Source of the DNA: Hymenobacter sp. BT559
GTDB taxonomy: Bacteria > Bacteroidota > Bacteroidia > Cytophagales > Hymenobacteraceae
Length of the DNA stretch: 64,000 nucleotides
Assembly: GCF_016427535.1 (NCBI RefSeq)
Contig: NZ_JAELXV010000014.1
Location: 1-64,000 of the forward strand
Direction of reading: 5' to 3'
Position 1 is the stretch's first letter. Each line of letters begins with the position of its first letter. The notes beneath the pieces are model-generated. The model was not told the origin of the DNA. It did not search any database and saw only the letters and a list, made by a program, of their open reading frames with translations. A program made the translations under genes and the position numbers. Shown here in pieces: positions 51,562-61,334 of this stretch.

Positions 51562-52653
51562 ATGCGTCTTTTTTTCTTACCCCTGCTGTTGCTTTTCCTG
51601 CTAGCCGCTCGCTTGGCGCCGGCCCAAACCATCCAGACGGAAGCGGCCCAGGCCTACTGGCGCCTCACCGATGCCTTGCGCCGCGACGAGCCGTTAACCA
51701 ACGCCGCGTGGCAGCAGTTTTTGGCCTTGCCAGACAATAAGGTGTATGTAGAGGCAGTGTGGGGCAGCGATACGGCCAGCGTGAGCCGCTACCGCCGCGC
51801 CATCGAGGTGGTGTACCGCCCCCGCTACGACTCGCTACGGCAAGCTAAAATCAAGGCCGGCTCCTGGTACTACATCCTCGTCAACCACTACAAGGAGCAA
51901 GAAGCCGATGACCGGGCTTTTCTGGCCCTCATGGCTCAGAATCCTACGTACCTGGAGTCGATGTACACGCTGGCGTACGAGTACCTGCCGGCCCGCGACC
52001 ATTATAAGGTTCAGAACCTGCACCTCGCCTACGTGGCCCTGGGCAATGATGCCACCTCCCAACAAGCGGGCATCGTTTTCAGCATTCGGGATGCCCGCGA
52101 CCAGCTGCGTCTCAAGCCCGGCATCTTAGAGGCGCACGAGATGCACCATCGCCTGCGCAGCACCAAAGACTGGCACTTAGTGGCCGCGGATGAGTCCCTG
52201 CTAACCGCCCTCTATATGACCCTCAACGAAGGCACCGCCGACCTGATTGATAAGCGGGTAGCCCTGGAGCAGCAAGCGGACACGGCCGAGGCCAGCCAAC
52301 TACGCCGCTGGCTGCTACGCCCCGCCCCGAAAGTCATTCACCAGCTCGACTCGACCATCTGCGTGCAGGCGACCGGTGGCCCCGCCACGTCGCTACGCTT
52401 CTACCGGGGACTCACCAACGGTACCAATGGCCACCTGCCGGGCTTCTTCATGGCCTACACCATTCTGCAAAACGGGCTGCTCCAGTCTCTGCTCGCCCAC
52501 GCTAACGACCCCCTCGCCTTTGCTCTACTCTACCAACAAGCCGCCAAAAAAGACCAGCGGCACCAGCACCCGCCCACGTTCTCGCCCCGGGCGGAGCGCT
52601 ATCTGCGCCGCTTAGCCCGCCAGTACGCCAAGTCTCACCCCGCCGCCAGCTAA
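51562..52653 (+). CDS. Exported probable zinc metallopeptidase (DUF5700-like)
   Basis: A 363-residue protein with a signal peptide (MRLFFLPLLLLFLLAARLAPAQ). It carries an HExxH zinc motif, His192-Glu193-Met-His-His196 (EAHEMHHRLR), and a downstream Glu223 in TLNEGTADLID that could be the third ligand, a gluzincin plan. The family looks like the DUF5700 group of putative peptidases of Bacteroidota. The substrate is unknown and it should act in the periplasm or outside. It lies 90 bases before a LytS/LytTR pair on the same strand, and may be co-transcribed with it. Confidence 0.75.
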   Translation: MRLFFLPLLLLFLLAARLAPAQTIQTEAAQAYWRLTDALRRDEPLTNAAWQQFLALPDNKVYVEAVWGSDTASVSRYRRAIEVVYRPRYDSLRQAKIKAGSWYYILVNHYKEQEADDRAFLALMAQNPTYLESMYTLAYEYLPARDHYKVQNLHLAYVALGNDATSQQAGIVFSIRDARDQLRLKPGILEAHEMHHRLRSTKDWHLVAADESLLTALYMTLNEGTADLIDKRVALEQQADTAEASQLRRWLLRPAPKVIHQLDSTICVQATGGPATSLRFYRGLTNGTNGHLPGFFMAYTILQNGLLQSLLAHANDPLAFALLYQQAAKKDQRHQHPPTFSPRAERYLRRLARQYAKSHPAAS

Positions 52654-52743
52654 CCGATGCGGCAGCTATCCCGCGCCGACCGCCTTATTTTGGGCGGGCT
52701 AAGCCTGGCGAGGAGATATCAGCCGGGGTTGGCGGGCTAGGTT

Positions 52744-53859
52744 ATGACGTTTTCTACTACACGTATTCTCGATTGGCTGCTGGGCACGGCGCAAAGCCGC
52801 CGCACTAGGGTGGTCCAGCACCTAGTCTTCTGGTTGGTGTACGCCAAATGGATTGCGCTGACGGGGGCCTGGCTCAGCGACGCCGCGCACCCGCAGGCGA
52901 CGTGGCTAATGAGCGCGCAAGCCGCCTTGACCGTACTGCTGACCTTCTATGCGGTCTCTTTCGCCGTGCACCGGGCCCGCACCAGTGGGGCGGCCTGGCT
53001 GCGCGGCCTGACGATTCTGCTCATCAGCTTCGGCCTCTATTGCCTGAGCAACTACTACCTCTACGGGTATGTGGCGGCGGCCTATCCCGATATGCCCGCC
53101 TATTTCCATCGCTTGGTAGGCAACCTTTCTCAGCACGGACCCTGGACGTTTCTGCACAACGGCCTGCTCTACTATCATGCCACGCGGTTTTTGCTGCTGC
53201 TCTTTCTGCCGTTTGCCCTGCAAAGTGGGCGGGCGCTGGTTCAGGCGCGCGTGCGCACGGTCGCCCTGGAAAAAGACAACCTGCAGTTAGAATTAGAATT
53301 TCTGCGCGCGCAAATCAATCCCCACTTTCTCTTTAACACGCTCAACAGCGTCTACGCGCTGGTCGAAGACAAAGAGCAGACCGCGGCCACGCTCGTGCTC
53401 GCCCTGGCCGGCATGATGCGCTACGCCCTCTACGACTCGGCTGTGCCGCACGTGGCGGTGGGCCGCGAACTGGCCTTTATCCGCGAGTACCTGGACATCC
53501 AGCAAATTCGCCATCAGCGCCGCCTGCGCCTGGACGTGCAGCTAGCCCCGGACCTGGGGGCACAACGCATCCCGCCCCTACTGCTGGTCACATTCCTGGA
53601 AAATGCCATCAAGCACGGCGTGGACCAGCTCCTGCACGAGGCCTGGGTGCAGGTGCGGGCCTACCGGGACGAGACGGGCACCTTTTGCTTTGCCGTCAGC
53701 AACACCCGGCCGCCGACGGCCGAAGGGGGGCCGCCCGCCGAAGGCATCGGCCTGCGCAATACCCGGCGGCGGCTGGCCTTGCTCTACCCCGCCACCCACT
53801 CGCTGCAGATTCGCACCGACGCCACGCGCCACCATGTGTTGTTACGTTTATGGTCTTAG
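52744..53859 (+). CDS. LytS/YehU-type sensor histidine kinase
   Basis: A 371-residue inner-membrane histidine kinase of the His_kinase family. Four hydrophobic segments span about 25-165 (VVQHLVFWLVYAKWIAL, ALTVLLTFYAVSFAV, LTILLISFGLYCLSNYYLYGYV, FLLLLFLPFAL). The phospho-acceptor His194 lies in RAQINPHFLFNTLNS, and the ATP-binding part has LLLVTFLENAIKHG (N box) and GIGLRNTRRRL. It has no periplasmic sensor domain, so the signal is probably sensed in the membrane. Its stop overlaps the response-regulator start by 10 bases. Confidence 0.93.
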   Translation: MTFSTTRILDWLLGTAQSRRTRVVQHLVFWLVYAKWIALTGAWLSDAAHPQATWLMSAQAALTVLLTFYAVSFAVHRARTSGAAWLRGLTILLISFGLYCLSNYYLYGYVAAAYPDMPAYFHRLVGNLSQHGPWTFLHNGLLYYHATRFLLLLFLPFALQSGRALVQARVRTVALEKDNLQLELEFLRAQINPHFLFNTLNSVYALVEDKEQTAATLVLALAGMMRYALYDSAVPHVAVGRELAFIREYLDIQQIRHQRRLRLDVQLAPDLGAQRIPPLLLVTFLENAIKHGVDQLLHEAWVQVRAYRDETGTFCFAVSNTRPPTAEGGPPAEGIGLRNTRRRLALLYPATHSLQIRTDATRHHVLLRLWS

Positions 53860-54578
53860 CGCCCCTACTGACGAGCGTCATCATCGACGATGAGCTGTTG
53901 GCGCAGAACCTACTGCGCAAATACGTCGGCCGACTGCCCTTTTTAGCCCCACCCGTCGTCTTCGATAGCGCGGTAGCCGCCCTGGGTCACTTGCCGCAGC
54001 TGCGGCCCGACCTGCTGCTGCTCGACGTAAACATGCCGCAGCTCAGCGGCCTGGACTTACTGCGGGGCCTACCCAGCCCGCGGCCGGCCGTGGTGCTGAC
54101 CACCGCGTACGCCGAATATGCCGTGCAGGGGTTTGACGGGGATGCGGTGGATTTTCTGCTCAAGCCCTTTTCGTTCGAGCGCTTTACCAAAGCCATCACC
54201 AAAGTCCAAGCGTACCTCGGGGCGCAGAGCCCCCCGGCAGCCCCCGTACCCGCCCCCGCGCAGGTGCTGCTGTTGAAGGAGCATAAGAAGGTGTGGCGGG
54301 TGCCGGCGGCAGATATTCTCCTGGTGGAAGGCATGAAGGACTACGTGAAGGTCTACACGCGCACGCAGGTCATCCTCACGCACGTGACGATGACGCGCAT
54401 CGCCAGCTCGCTAGCCGAGGCCGCCTTTTTGCGGGTCAACAAATCGTACCTGGTCCACCAGGGTGCCATTGTGGCCCTCGACGGCAACATGTTAGAGCTC
54501 GTCAATGGCCTGCAGGTTCCGATCGGCATCAGCTACCGGGAGGCTGTACGGGAGCTGCTAACGGGTGGCCTGCTATAA
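53850..54578 (+). CDS. LytTR-family response regulator
   Basis: A 242-residue cytoplasmic regulator. The receiver domain (about 1-120) has the acidic pair IIDDE, the phospho-acceptor Asp59 in LLLLDVNMPQLSG, Thr in LTTAYAEYAV and Lys in FLLKPF. The LytTR DNA-binding domain (about 135-240) has LLVEGMKDYVKVYT and FLRVNKSYLVHQGAIVALDG. The ATG at 53850 overlaps the kinase gene by 10 bases; the long upstream frame is a shadow. It should control genes near direct-repeat sites, possibly the peptidase gene upstream. Confidence 0.94.
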   Translation: MVLAPLLTSVIIDDELLAQNLLRKYVGRLPFLAPPVVFDSAVAALGHLPQLRPDLLLLDVNMPQLSGLDLLRGLPSPRPAVVLTTAYAEYAVQGFDGDAVDFLLKPFSFERFTKAITKVQAYLGAQSPPAAPVPAPAQVLLLKEHKKVWRVPAADILLVEGMKDYVKVYTRTQVILTHVTMTRIASSLAEAAFLRVNKSYLVHQGAIVALDGNMLELVNGLQVPIGISYREAVRELLTGGLL

Positions 54579-54676
54579 CCCAACGAGAAGCCGTAGTGCT
54601 TTTTAGGACAGACGTTTACCAAGGTAAGCAGTCTACTTTTTTACAAGCTATAATCGGTCGTTTACAGTCTGTAAAA

Positions 54677-55231
54677 TCATGGCTTACGCTTCATATTGCC
54701 GTTAAAATTCAATAGAAAGTTCTCTACCGCAGCCTCTACGTGTTGACGCTGCTGGTCTGTAAGGTCTCGTAGAAAATGGTTGGCCGGATGAGCTAAGATG
54801 AAGGCTTCAATTGGTCCTGCCGGCAAATAAGGCGTCGGATTGCCAGGGTACTTTGCCAGCCGAAACTGGCTGATACTGTAACTGTACTGCCCATCCTTCA
54901 CGGCTGCGCGTACAGTGTACCAGAGGATGCTAGTCTGAGGCACCGCTGAGCCACCGATAGTATTGTTATAGTACCGGTGTTGTGTACCTTCTAATGTTCC
55001 TGCCGCCTCATTGAAGGAAACGGATTCCCCATTCGGAATGGAAAATACAGCCGTAAACCACCGCTTGGCCAGAGCATATAGTTCTGCTTTGGGAGCCCCT
55101 GGGCGCGGCACTACGCCCGAGTAAGTAACAAGATGGGTAGCGGAATCTAGTGGAAAATCCACGGCTCTAGTCTGTGCAGAGGCCAGGGAATGAACACCGA
55201 AAAGGAGCGTTAGCAGAGCAATTAGCCGCAT
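54677..55231 (-). CDS. Exported DUF4468-like protein
   Basis: A 184-residue protein from the ATG at 55231 with a signal peptide (MRLIALLTLLFGVHSLASAQ). The mature part resembles DUF4468 proteins: APKAELYALAKRWFTAVFS near residues 45-63, then ILWYTVRAAVKDGQYSYSISQFRL. These are common in Bacteroidota, with a TBP-like fold and no known function. It stands alone, with a dispersed repeat copy just upstream. Confidence 0.7.
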   Translation of the reverse strand: MRLIALLTLLFGVHSLASAQTRAVDFPLDSATHLVTYSGVVPRPGAPKAELYALAKRWFTAVFSIPNGESVSFNEAAGTLEGTQHRYYNNTIGGSAVPQTSILWYTVRAAVKDGQYSYSISQFRLAKYPGNPTPYLPAGPIEAFILAHPANHFLRDLTDQQRQHVEAAVENFLLNFNGNMKRKP

Positions 55232-55293
55232 GAAAGGCAATTAGCTAGAAGACATAATGGCAAAATACTACATTCTACCAGCAGTTGAGCAAG

Positions 55294-55354
55294 TCCAAAA
55301 CTGTACTGATTCCAAGGTTTGTCTGAGATGAGGCGTTATGTTAAGTGGCTTTTC
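55294..55354 (-). repeat. Dispersed intergenic repeat, copy C (inverted)
   Basis: The minus strand matches the 60 bases at 2200-2260: both have GAAAA(G)-CCACTTAACATAA, then CTTGGAATCAGT and GTTTT in the same order and spacing. The two copies are 53 kb apart in this window. It is outside any gene. Confidence 0.65.
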
Positions 55355-55405
55355 TAAGGAACAAGAGGGAAAGTATTTACCACCTTACTACCCCTAAAGT
55401 GCTAC

Positions 55406-56581
55406 TTACTTGCTTATTTGTCCGCACGGCTCTACTAGTTGCGTATAGAGAAAGGCATCATACACCTGACTCCACACCGCCTGCTGCTTGGTAGCGTGGC
55501 CGAAGCCGCGCACGTAGAACTTCCGCGCCCGCAAATCGGGTGCCCGCAGGTTGATCAAGGCAAACGGGAGGGCTAGGTCATGTAAGCTCTGCTCCAAGCC
55601 TTGGCCCATATAGGCCGGGATGGGGAAGGGCTTTGGCAGGGTGGGCCGTTTGGCAACGCCTTCGTACGCAATCATTGCCAAGGCGTAAGACGGTGCACCT
55701 TGGTGGGCATCAAACGCTGCCTTCACCGTGGTGATAGCCTTTGGAGCGGGTAGGACTTGAGTGTTGCCAATATGGATATTGGCCCCGAAAAAGACGACGG
55801 CTTGGTCGCGTAGCGCTGTGGTTGTGAGCCAGAATAGATTGTCCCCCATCGCTTGGTCGCGATAGTAGGCATCGTGTTTAGGCGCCAACCCCTGCCAGAC
55901 ATGGTGGGCAAAGGCTTCGATCGTGCGTAAGAGTTGATGGTCAAAGCCTGTGCTGACTACCAGATGGTAAGCGTGGAGCGTGGCCAAAAATTGCGCCCGG
56001 CGCTCAGGGCTAGTCGAGGTAAAGTAAGTTTTCTGCTGCAAGTCTTTTAGATCTTGCAGGAAAACAGCCTTCTGCGCGTGCGCCGGCAGCAAACTATCAA
56101 GGTAGGGGACTAACTGCTGTTGCGAATAATCCGAAGTAAGCATGGGGTCGGTCCCATACACGGCCAGGTTTTGAGCGAGCAAATACTGTATAACCTGTTC
56201 AAATTGACTACATTCGGTCCAGACAGGGTACAGGCTGCGCAACCGTTCGGCTAAAGGGCGTGCCTGGGCCTGGTGATTCAAGGCGAAGAAGTCGGCCTCG
56301 TAAACCACCGCCACTGAGCGACCTAACTGCCGTAGTTGTTGCAGCAGCTTCACTTTCAAGGGATGGGTAGAGCCATCCCCATGGTCTAACTCTCCTACGA
56401 AGACGACCGACGCGGCGGCTACCTCGGTTAAAACTGGCGTGAGTAAAGTAGCCTGTTCTGGCGTAACGGCAAATGTATTCTTCTGCACCTGCACCAAGCT
56501 AGGTTGTCCGACTGCGGGCCAGGCCAAGAGGTAGCCCAGTAGTAGTACCCCGAAAAGAAGCAATGGGGAGCGAGACAGCAT
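55406..56581 (-). CDS. Exported erythromycin-esterase-superfamily-like protein
   Basis: A 391-residue protein with a signal peptide (RSPLLLFGVLLLGYLLAWPAVGQ). The block VVFVGELDHGDGSTHPLKVKLL is a variant of the GLGExxHGT site of the erythromycin-esterase and ChaN-related superfamily; VVYEADFF and RDQAMGDNLFWLTT also fit. Motifs differ from the protein at 18960 (ELDHGD for ECTHGT), so the function may differ too. The ATG at 56581 is chosen over 56596 because it starts the signal peptide directly. Confidence 0.7.
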   Translation of the reverse strand: MLSRSPLLLFGVLLLGYLLAWPAVGQPSLVQVQKNTFAVTPEQATLLTPVLTEVAAASVVFVGELDHGDGSTHPLKVKLLQQLRQLGRSVAVVYEADFFALNHQAQARPLAERLRSLYPVWTECSQFEQVIQYLLAQNLAVYGTDPMLTSDYSQQQLVPYLDSLLPAHAQKAVFLQDLKDLQQKTYFTSTSPERRAQFLATLHAYHLVVSTGFDHQLLRTIEAFAHHVWQGLAPKHDAYYRDQAMGDNLFWLTTTALRDQAVVFFGANIHIGNTQVLPAPKAITTVKAAFDAHQGAPSYALAMIAYEGVAKRPTLPKPFPIPAYMGQGLEQSLHDLALPFALINLRAPDLRARKFYVRGFGHATKQQAVWSQVYDAFLYTQLVEPCGQISK

Positions 56582-56768
56582 GTCCGGAAAAGGCAAAATA
56601 GGCGAGCTTATAATATTTCTTAAACCAACGATTCTAAAACGTCTCAGCCTGGGCTAGCTACTTCGCGGAATGCGCCTTTAGGAAGGTTCGACAAGAGCTG
56701 CCCCCTTTTCAGGATGAGGGGTTAGCCTACCCTAGGGGCAGCGCGCAAGCTGCCCCGCTGCTCAGTCG

Positions 56769-59294
56769 CTAGCCCCCGCTGCTTTGGCCCCCGCCGCCCT
56801 TGATATCGTCGTTGCGGATGCTCTTGCGCTGGCGCGTAGCTTGTTGCTGCCCGAAGCGGTAGGTGAAGCCCACCCGAAACTGCCGCTGTTGGTTGGTGAA
56901 GCGGCTGTGCTGCGAAAAGGCGGGCGTACTCGTCTCGTATGCAAACGTGCGGCGCGCCGTGAAGGGGAACTGGGAATTGAACGAGAGGTCGGCGCGGCCC
57001 TTGAGCAGGGTTTGGCGCAGGCCCAGCCCGTAGTAGATGAAGCTGCTGCTGCGCCCTTGTAGTACTGGCCGCGCCAAGCTGTGGTAGAGATTGCCTTGCA
57101 GCGTCAGCGTCTTGGTCGCTTTATAAGAGGTGTTGACGTTGTAGTTGCCCGCAAAGCCGCGCCGCGTCAAGTTCAACGCCGTGCTGCGCAACAGCAGGTA
57201 CTCTAGGTTACCGCCCAAGCTGAGACTCCATTTTTCGGTCGGCTTGGCGGACAGGTAGCCGTTGAGCTGGAAGGCCGTGTTGCTGGCCACGTTGGCGCTG
57301 GTTTCCAGCACTAGGTTCGGGGCGGGCACAATCTCGTCGGGCACGGGCAGCAGCGGCTGGGTGCTGGCAAAGCTCACCCGCTCGATGGAGTTGCCAGTGC
57401 GCAGCACCGACAGGGCCACGTTGAAGGACGTCGTCTTGATGAAATTGTTGTAGCTCAACTCTACCGAGTGCGTCAGCTCGGGGTCCAGGTCCGGGTTGCC
57501 GTAGGAGTAGCTGATGGGGTTGCTGCGGTCAACGTAGGGGTTCAGGTAGTAGATGTAGGGGCGGCTGATGCGGCGGCTATAGGCCAGGCGCAGGCTGCTG
57601 GTTTTGCTCAGCGTGTAGCTCAGGTTGGCATTGGGCAGCGGCGTGACGTAGCTGCGGTAAGGGATGCCGGTGTTCGTGTTGGTAAACTCGGCCCAGAGGC
57701 CCGTGCGCTCCACGCGCCCGCCCAGGCCCAGGTGGAGCTTTTCTGTGGCGTTGAAGTTGTAGGTAGCATACACTCCCTCCACGTCCTGGCGATAGTCGAA
57801 GGAAGTGCCGCGGTAGCGAGAAGGAACAAAGTCGGCGGTCTGGGCCGGAAAAAGCGTGTCGACCTGGGCCTGCGAGCCTGTCAGGCGCACGATGCCCTTG
57901 AGGCCAAAATCCAGCGTATTCTTCTCGCCCAGGGGCAGGGTGTAGTCGCTTTGCAGGGTATACTCGTGGCCCGGCAGGCGCGTGAGGCTACGTTCGCGGT
58001 AGCTGGCCTGGCTCACGTCGAGCGCCTGCTCGGAGTTGTTGAACTGGTTGAATTCGTAGCCATTGCGATTACCATTGTAAGCGTACTGCAAAATGGTGCT
58101 CCACTCGCGCCGCTCCTGCTTGTAAGTACGAGTATAGGTACCGGTCACCTCCGCGTTGCCCCCGCTGTAGGTCGAGCGCGTGTCACGCAGAAACAGGGGG
58201 CCGAAGCCCGGCAACGGCGTGGTGTAGCGGTTCACGTTACCGGACTGGCTGGTGCCGCCGTAGCGAAAGAACGAGCCGTTGAGCGACAAGCTGTGGTGCT
58301 CGGCGGGGTCGTAGTCGAGGCCCAGCGAGCCCGAGCCGTAGTACCCGGTGCTGCGCCCAGAACCGTCCTGGCGCAGCGTGTCATTGCGGGTGCTGCGGTA
58401 GGTCACTTGCTCACTGCTCGAGGAGCTGCGGTTGTTGTAGTTCAGCCCGCCGTTGAGCGAGGAAGTGAAGTTAAATTTACCCTGGCGGAAGTTGAGCGAG
58501 CCGTTGCCGTTGCTGCCGCGGGTGCCCGCACTGGCACCCACCGTGCCGTTGAGGCCCTGCTTAGCCCCCTTCTTGAGCACAATGTTGATGATGCCGGCCG
58601 TGCCCTCGCCGTCGTACTTGGCCGGGGGGGTGGTGATGACCTCCACCGATTTAATCTGGTCGGCCGGAATGCTCTTGAGGGCTTCTTTCAGGTTGGCCGC
58701 CAGCGTGGGCGAAGGCTTGTTGTTGATGAGTACCTTGAAGTTGCTGTTGCCGCGCATCGTCACGTTGTCGTCGCCATCGATAGCCAGCAGTGGAGCTTTG
58801 CGCAGCACGTCCTGGGCCGTGCCGCCGGCGTTGGTCACGTCCTGCTCGGCGTTATAGACGAGGCGGTCAGGCTTGACTTCCATGAGCGGCTTCTGCGCCA
58901 CCACGACCGCTTCGCCCAGTTTTTGAGCCGTGGCGGGCAGCCGGATAGGCCCAAGTACCAGCCGGCCATCGGTTATGGTGACGGCCTGCGTCCGCACGCC
59001 GTAGCCGACGAAGCTCACGCGCAGGCGATACGGGCCCGCTTTCAACTTGGTGAGCTCGAAGCGCCCTTGCTCATCCGCCGACTGCCCTGCGGCGGCTTTC
59101 TCAGAAGGGTCTGGCAACAGGAGCACAACCGAGGCGAACGGGACCGGCTGCTGGGTGAGCGAATCGAGCACGAGGCCCGTGAGCGAGCCACTGCCCGCAC
59201 TAAGTGCCGGTGCCTGGGCGGCGGCCCGCTGGCCTAACAGCAACAACAACAACAGGGGCCACAGCCCCCCAACCCTAGCGGCAACGTGCTTCAT
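56769..59294 (-). CDS. Outer-membrane beta-barrel family protein, TonB-receptor-like (Omp_b-brl_3 type)
   Basis: An 841-residue outer-membrane protein. Signal peptide (GLWPLLLLLLLGQRAAAQ), a carboxypeptidase-like domain (about 38-115: GLVLDSLTQQPVPFASVVLL), a plug-like domain (about 125-235: LVYNAEQDVTNAGGTAQDVLRKAP, NSNFKVLINNKPSP, VEVITTPPAKYDGEGTAGIINI) and a long barrel to the C-terminus. It ends in a Gly/Ser-rich tail with QQQATRQRKSIRNDDIKGGG after the last strand. This type is separate from classical TonB receptors and its cargo is unknown; no SusD partner is adjacent. Confidence 0.9.
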   Translation of the reverse strand: MKHVAARVGGLWPLLLLLLLGQRAAAQAPALSAGSGSLTGLVLDSLTQQPVPFASVVLLLPDPSEKAAAGQSADEQGRFELTKLKAGPYRLRVSFVGYGVRTQAVTITDGRLVLGPIRLPATAQKLGEAVVVAQKPLMEVKPDRLVYNAEQDVTNAGGTAQDVLRKAPLLAIDGDDNVTMRGNSNFKVLINNKPSPTLAANLKEALKSIPADQIKSVEVITTPPAKYDGEGTAGIINIVLKKGAKQGLNGTVGASAGTRGSNGNGSLNFRQGKFNFTSSLNGGLNYNNRSSSSSEQVTYRSTRNDTLRQDGSGRSTGYYGSGSLGLDYDPAEHHSLSLNGSFFRYGGTSQSGNVNRYTTPLPGFGPLFLRDTRSTYSGGNAEVTGTYTRTYKQERREWSTILQYAYNGNRNGYEFNQFNNSEQALDVSQASYRERSLTRLPGHEYTLQSDYTLPLGEKNTLDFGLKGIVRLTGSQAQVDTLFPAQTADFVPSRYRGTSFDYRQDVEGVYATYNFNATEKLHLGLGGRVERTGLWAEFTNTNTGIPYRSYVTPLPNANLSYTLSKTSSLRLAYSRRISRPYIYYLNPYVDRSNPISYSYGNPDLDPELTHSVELSYNNFIKTTSFNVALSVLRTGNSIERVSFASTQPLLPVPDEIVPAPNLVLETSANVASNTAFQLNGYLSAKPTEKWSLSLGGNLEYLLLRSTALNLTRRGFAGNYNVNTSYKATKTLTLQGNLYHSLARPVLQGRSSSFIYYGLGLRQTLLKGRADLSFNSQFPFTARRTFAYETSTPAFSQHSRFTNQQRQFRVGFTYRFGQQQATRQRKSIRNDDIKGGGGQSSGG

Positions 59295-59575
59295 GAACAG
59301 GAGAAGGAAATAGAATTAAATTATTTATAGTCAATACATTAATTCTATAGCACGTTATCTATCGGCAAAGCTAGCTACTGGCGCCACAATAACTAGGTAT
59401 TTAGTTAAATATTGTGCTATTTACATGCCCTATCGCTGCGCGGCCCAAGAACTAATCAAGACATATGGCATCGGCACCTGTGCAACCTGTCCCTGGTTCG
59501 TTAGCCTAGCTTCCTCCACGCGGCCCAACGCTTCCGATTGCGCAACCTATTTCCACTAAATGTGCTCTTGCCTGT

Positions 59576-60694
59576 ATGATGCGACACAAGGGGTACCTAG
59601 GCTGGTTAGCGCTACTGCTGCCTATCAACGCACCAGCACAGGTGCCGGTGGGCAACGGGCTACAAGGAGCCTATTATGCCAGCCATAACTTCGAGCACTA
59701 TGTGCTGACGCGCCGGGATGCGACGCTCGACTTTGACTGGCACGAACGCCGACCGGTGGCGGGGGCCGGGGCCGAACAGTTTTCCGTGCGCTGGACGGGC
59801 TGGCTGCTGGCACCCCTCACGGGCCGTTATGTGCTGCACCTGAGTATTGATGATGGCGTTCGTTTGTGGATTAATGAGCGCTTGCTGCTCGATGACTGGC
59901 GCGACCAGGGGCTCAATTATTATCAAGTAGCCGTTGACCTGCACGCTGGGCAGGCCTACCCCATACGCCTGGACTACTGCCAGGCGAGCGCCGCTACACG
60001 CGTGCGCCTGGCCTGGGAACTCCCTGCAGGGGCAACTGCCCACCGCCAGCGCAACGCGGCGGACAACAGAGAAGCGGTGGTCATCCCCACCCGCTATTTA
60101 TTCAGCGCGGCCCCTGCCCTGCCCCCGGTCCCCCAGCTGGCCGAAGCGCTAGTACCCAGTCCTGCTTCAGTTACTCAGCCAGCTACCCCCACCAGCATCC
60201 TCCTTGAGCGCCCCAGTGCTGGGGTAGCAGTAAGACCCCGACCACGCAGTTACTTATCCTTGCTAGGGCGGGCCCCACTCGCCTCCGCTAGGCCGGCGCC
60301 AGGTGAGTCGCCACGGACGGTAGCAGTAGCTGCGCGCTTAGCGGCGGGGCAGCGGGTGACGCTGCCGGCGCTCTACTTTGCGCAGGGCCAAGCGGACTTG
60401 TTACCCCCCGCGCAGGCAAGTCTGGACACCCTAGCGCAGGTGTTAGGGAGCCAGCCGACGTTGCGCCTGGAAGTGCAGGGCCATACTGATAACCAAGGTG
60501 ACCCAGTCATCAATCAGCGCCTCTCCCGGCAGCGCGCGGCGGCCGTGTGCGCCTACCTCACGGCGCATGGGGTCGCCGCGAGCCGCTTGCGGGCGGTCGG
60601 GTATGGGGGCTCGCGCCCGGTGGCGGATAACACCCAACCCAACCAGCGCCCCCGTAACCGGCGCGTCGTCTTGCAGCCACTCGGGCAGCAGTAG
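59576..60694 (+). CDS. PA14-OmpA domain exported protein
   Basis: A 372-residue exported protein (signal: YLGWLALLLPINAPAQ). Residues about 25-150 form a PA14-like domain (GLQGAYYASHNFE, RWTGWLLAPLTGRYVLHLSIDDGVRLWINERLLLDDW), often a sugar-binding beta-barrel. A Pro-rich linker (about 160-250) is followed by a C-terminal OmpA domain (about 260-372: LEVQGHTDNQGDPVINQRLSRQRA, NRRVVLQP) that binds peptidoglycan. It should sit in the outer envelope and link a PA14 module to the cell wall. Confidence 0.9.
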   Translation: MMRHKGYLGWLALLLPINAPAQVPVGNGLQGAYYASHNFEHYVLTRRDATLDFDWHERRPVAGAGAEQFSVRWTGWLLAPLTGRYVLHLSIDDGVRLWINERLLLDDWRDQGLNYYQVAVDLHAGQAYPIRLDYCQASAATRVRLAWELPAGATAHRQRNAADNREAVVIPTRYLFSAAPALPPVPQLAEALVPSPASVTQPATPTSILLERPSAGVAVRPRPRSYLSLLGRAPLASARPAPGESPRTVAVAARLAAGQRVTLPALYFAQGQADLLPPAQASLDTLAQVLGSQPTLRLEVQGHTDNQGDPVINQRLSRQRAAAVCAYLTAHGVAASRLRAVGYGGSRPVADNTQPNQRPRNRRVVLQPLGQQ

Positions 60695-60927
60695 CCTCCT
60701 ACGCCCGACCGTAGGTCAACCAGAGAGGTGCACCTTTCGGAACCGCCACTTTTCGGCTTGCCTACTCCCCACCACGCGCTTGAAACGTACTTGGCAAGGA
60801 CTTTTTGAGCTACTCATCTCGCGAGGGAATTTCTGAGCCCCACAAGGTGCGTCTTCTTCAATAGGTATTGGGGATAGGGCCGCTTGCTGGTGGTTGACAA
60901 CGTCGAGGTCGACGGAGACCTTTTACC

Positions 60928-61272
60928 TCACGGGGCGAGCAAGTCGTCTAGTCGGTAGGCATAGTGGTCCGCCTGCTGGTCAGCAAAGAGGGTACAGCGC
61001 AGGACCAAGTCACTCGGGGCCCCGTCCACGCACAAGCGGATGTCGGCCAAGAGTTCTGCGGGGGCTTCTTCCCCAATGGTCAGATAGGTCGTAGGGGCTT
61101 TGCGCGGGAGGGTGATCCGTTGCCCATGCTCGGCCAATACCGCGTGCAGGTCTTCCAACGCACAGCGACTGGGCTTGCCCTTCCGAAGCGCCTGCTCGAT
61201 CCCCCCACTGCTCAACAAGTGAACGATGTACTGGATCGTCGCGGCTACTTGCCCCGGATCAAAGCTGTCCAT
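60928..61272 (-). CDS. Small hypothetical protein, DUF7668-like
   Basis: A 114-residue soluble protein without signal peptide. The pattern of an N-terminal helix (VAATIQYIVHLLSSGGIEQAL), a middle segment (LEDLHAVLAEHGQRITLPRKAP) and a C-terminal APSDLVLRCTLFADQQADHYAYRLDDLLAP resembles small proteins grouped as DUF7668, some of which look immunity-related. The match is from memory of the pattern only and is weak. Confidence 0.5.
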   Translation of the reverse strand: MDSFDPGQVAATIQYIVHLLSSGGIEQALRKGKPSRCALEDLHAVLAEHGQRITLPRKAPTTYLTIGEEAPAELLADIRLCVDGAPSDLVLRCTLFADQQADHYAYRLDDLLAP

Positions 61273-61334
61273 GGGAGCAATATAATGCTAGTTCAGCTAA
61301 ACGACCGTTTTTGTGAACTGAGGTTCACGGCTTA

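Noticed and set aside
57468..59237. 589-residue frame on the plus strand
   Set aside because: It is exactly antisense to the large outer-membrane protein gene, is Val/Ala/Gly/Arg-rich and has no domain. It is a GC-driven shadow.
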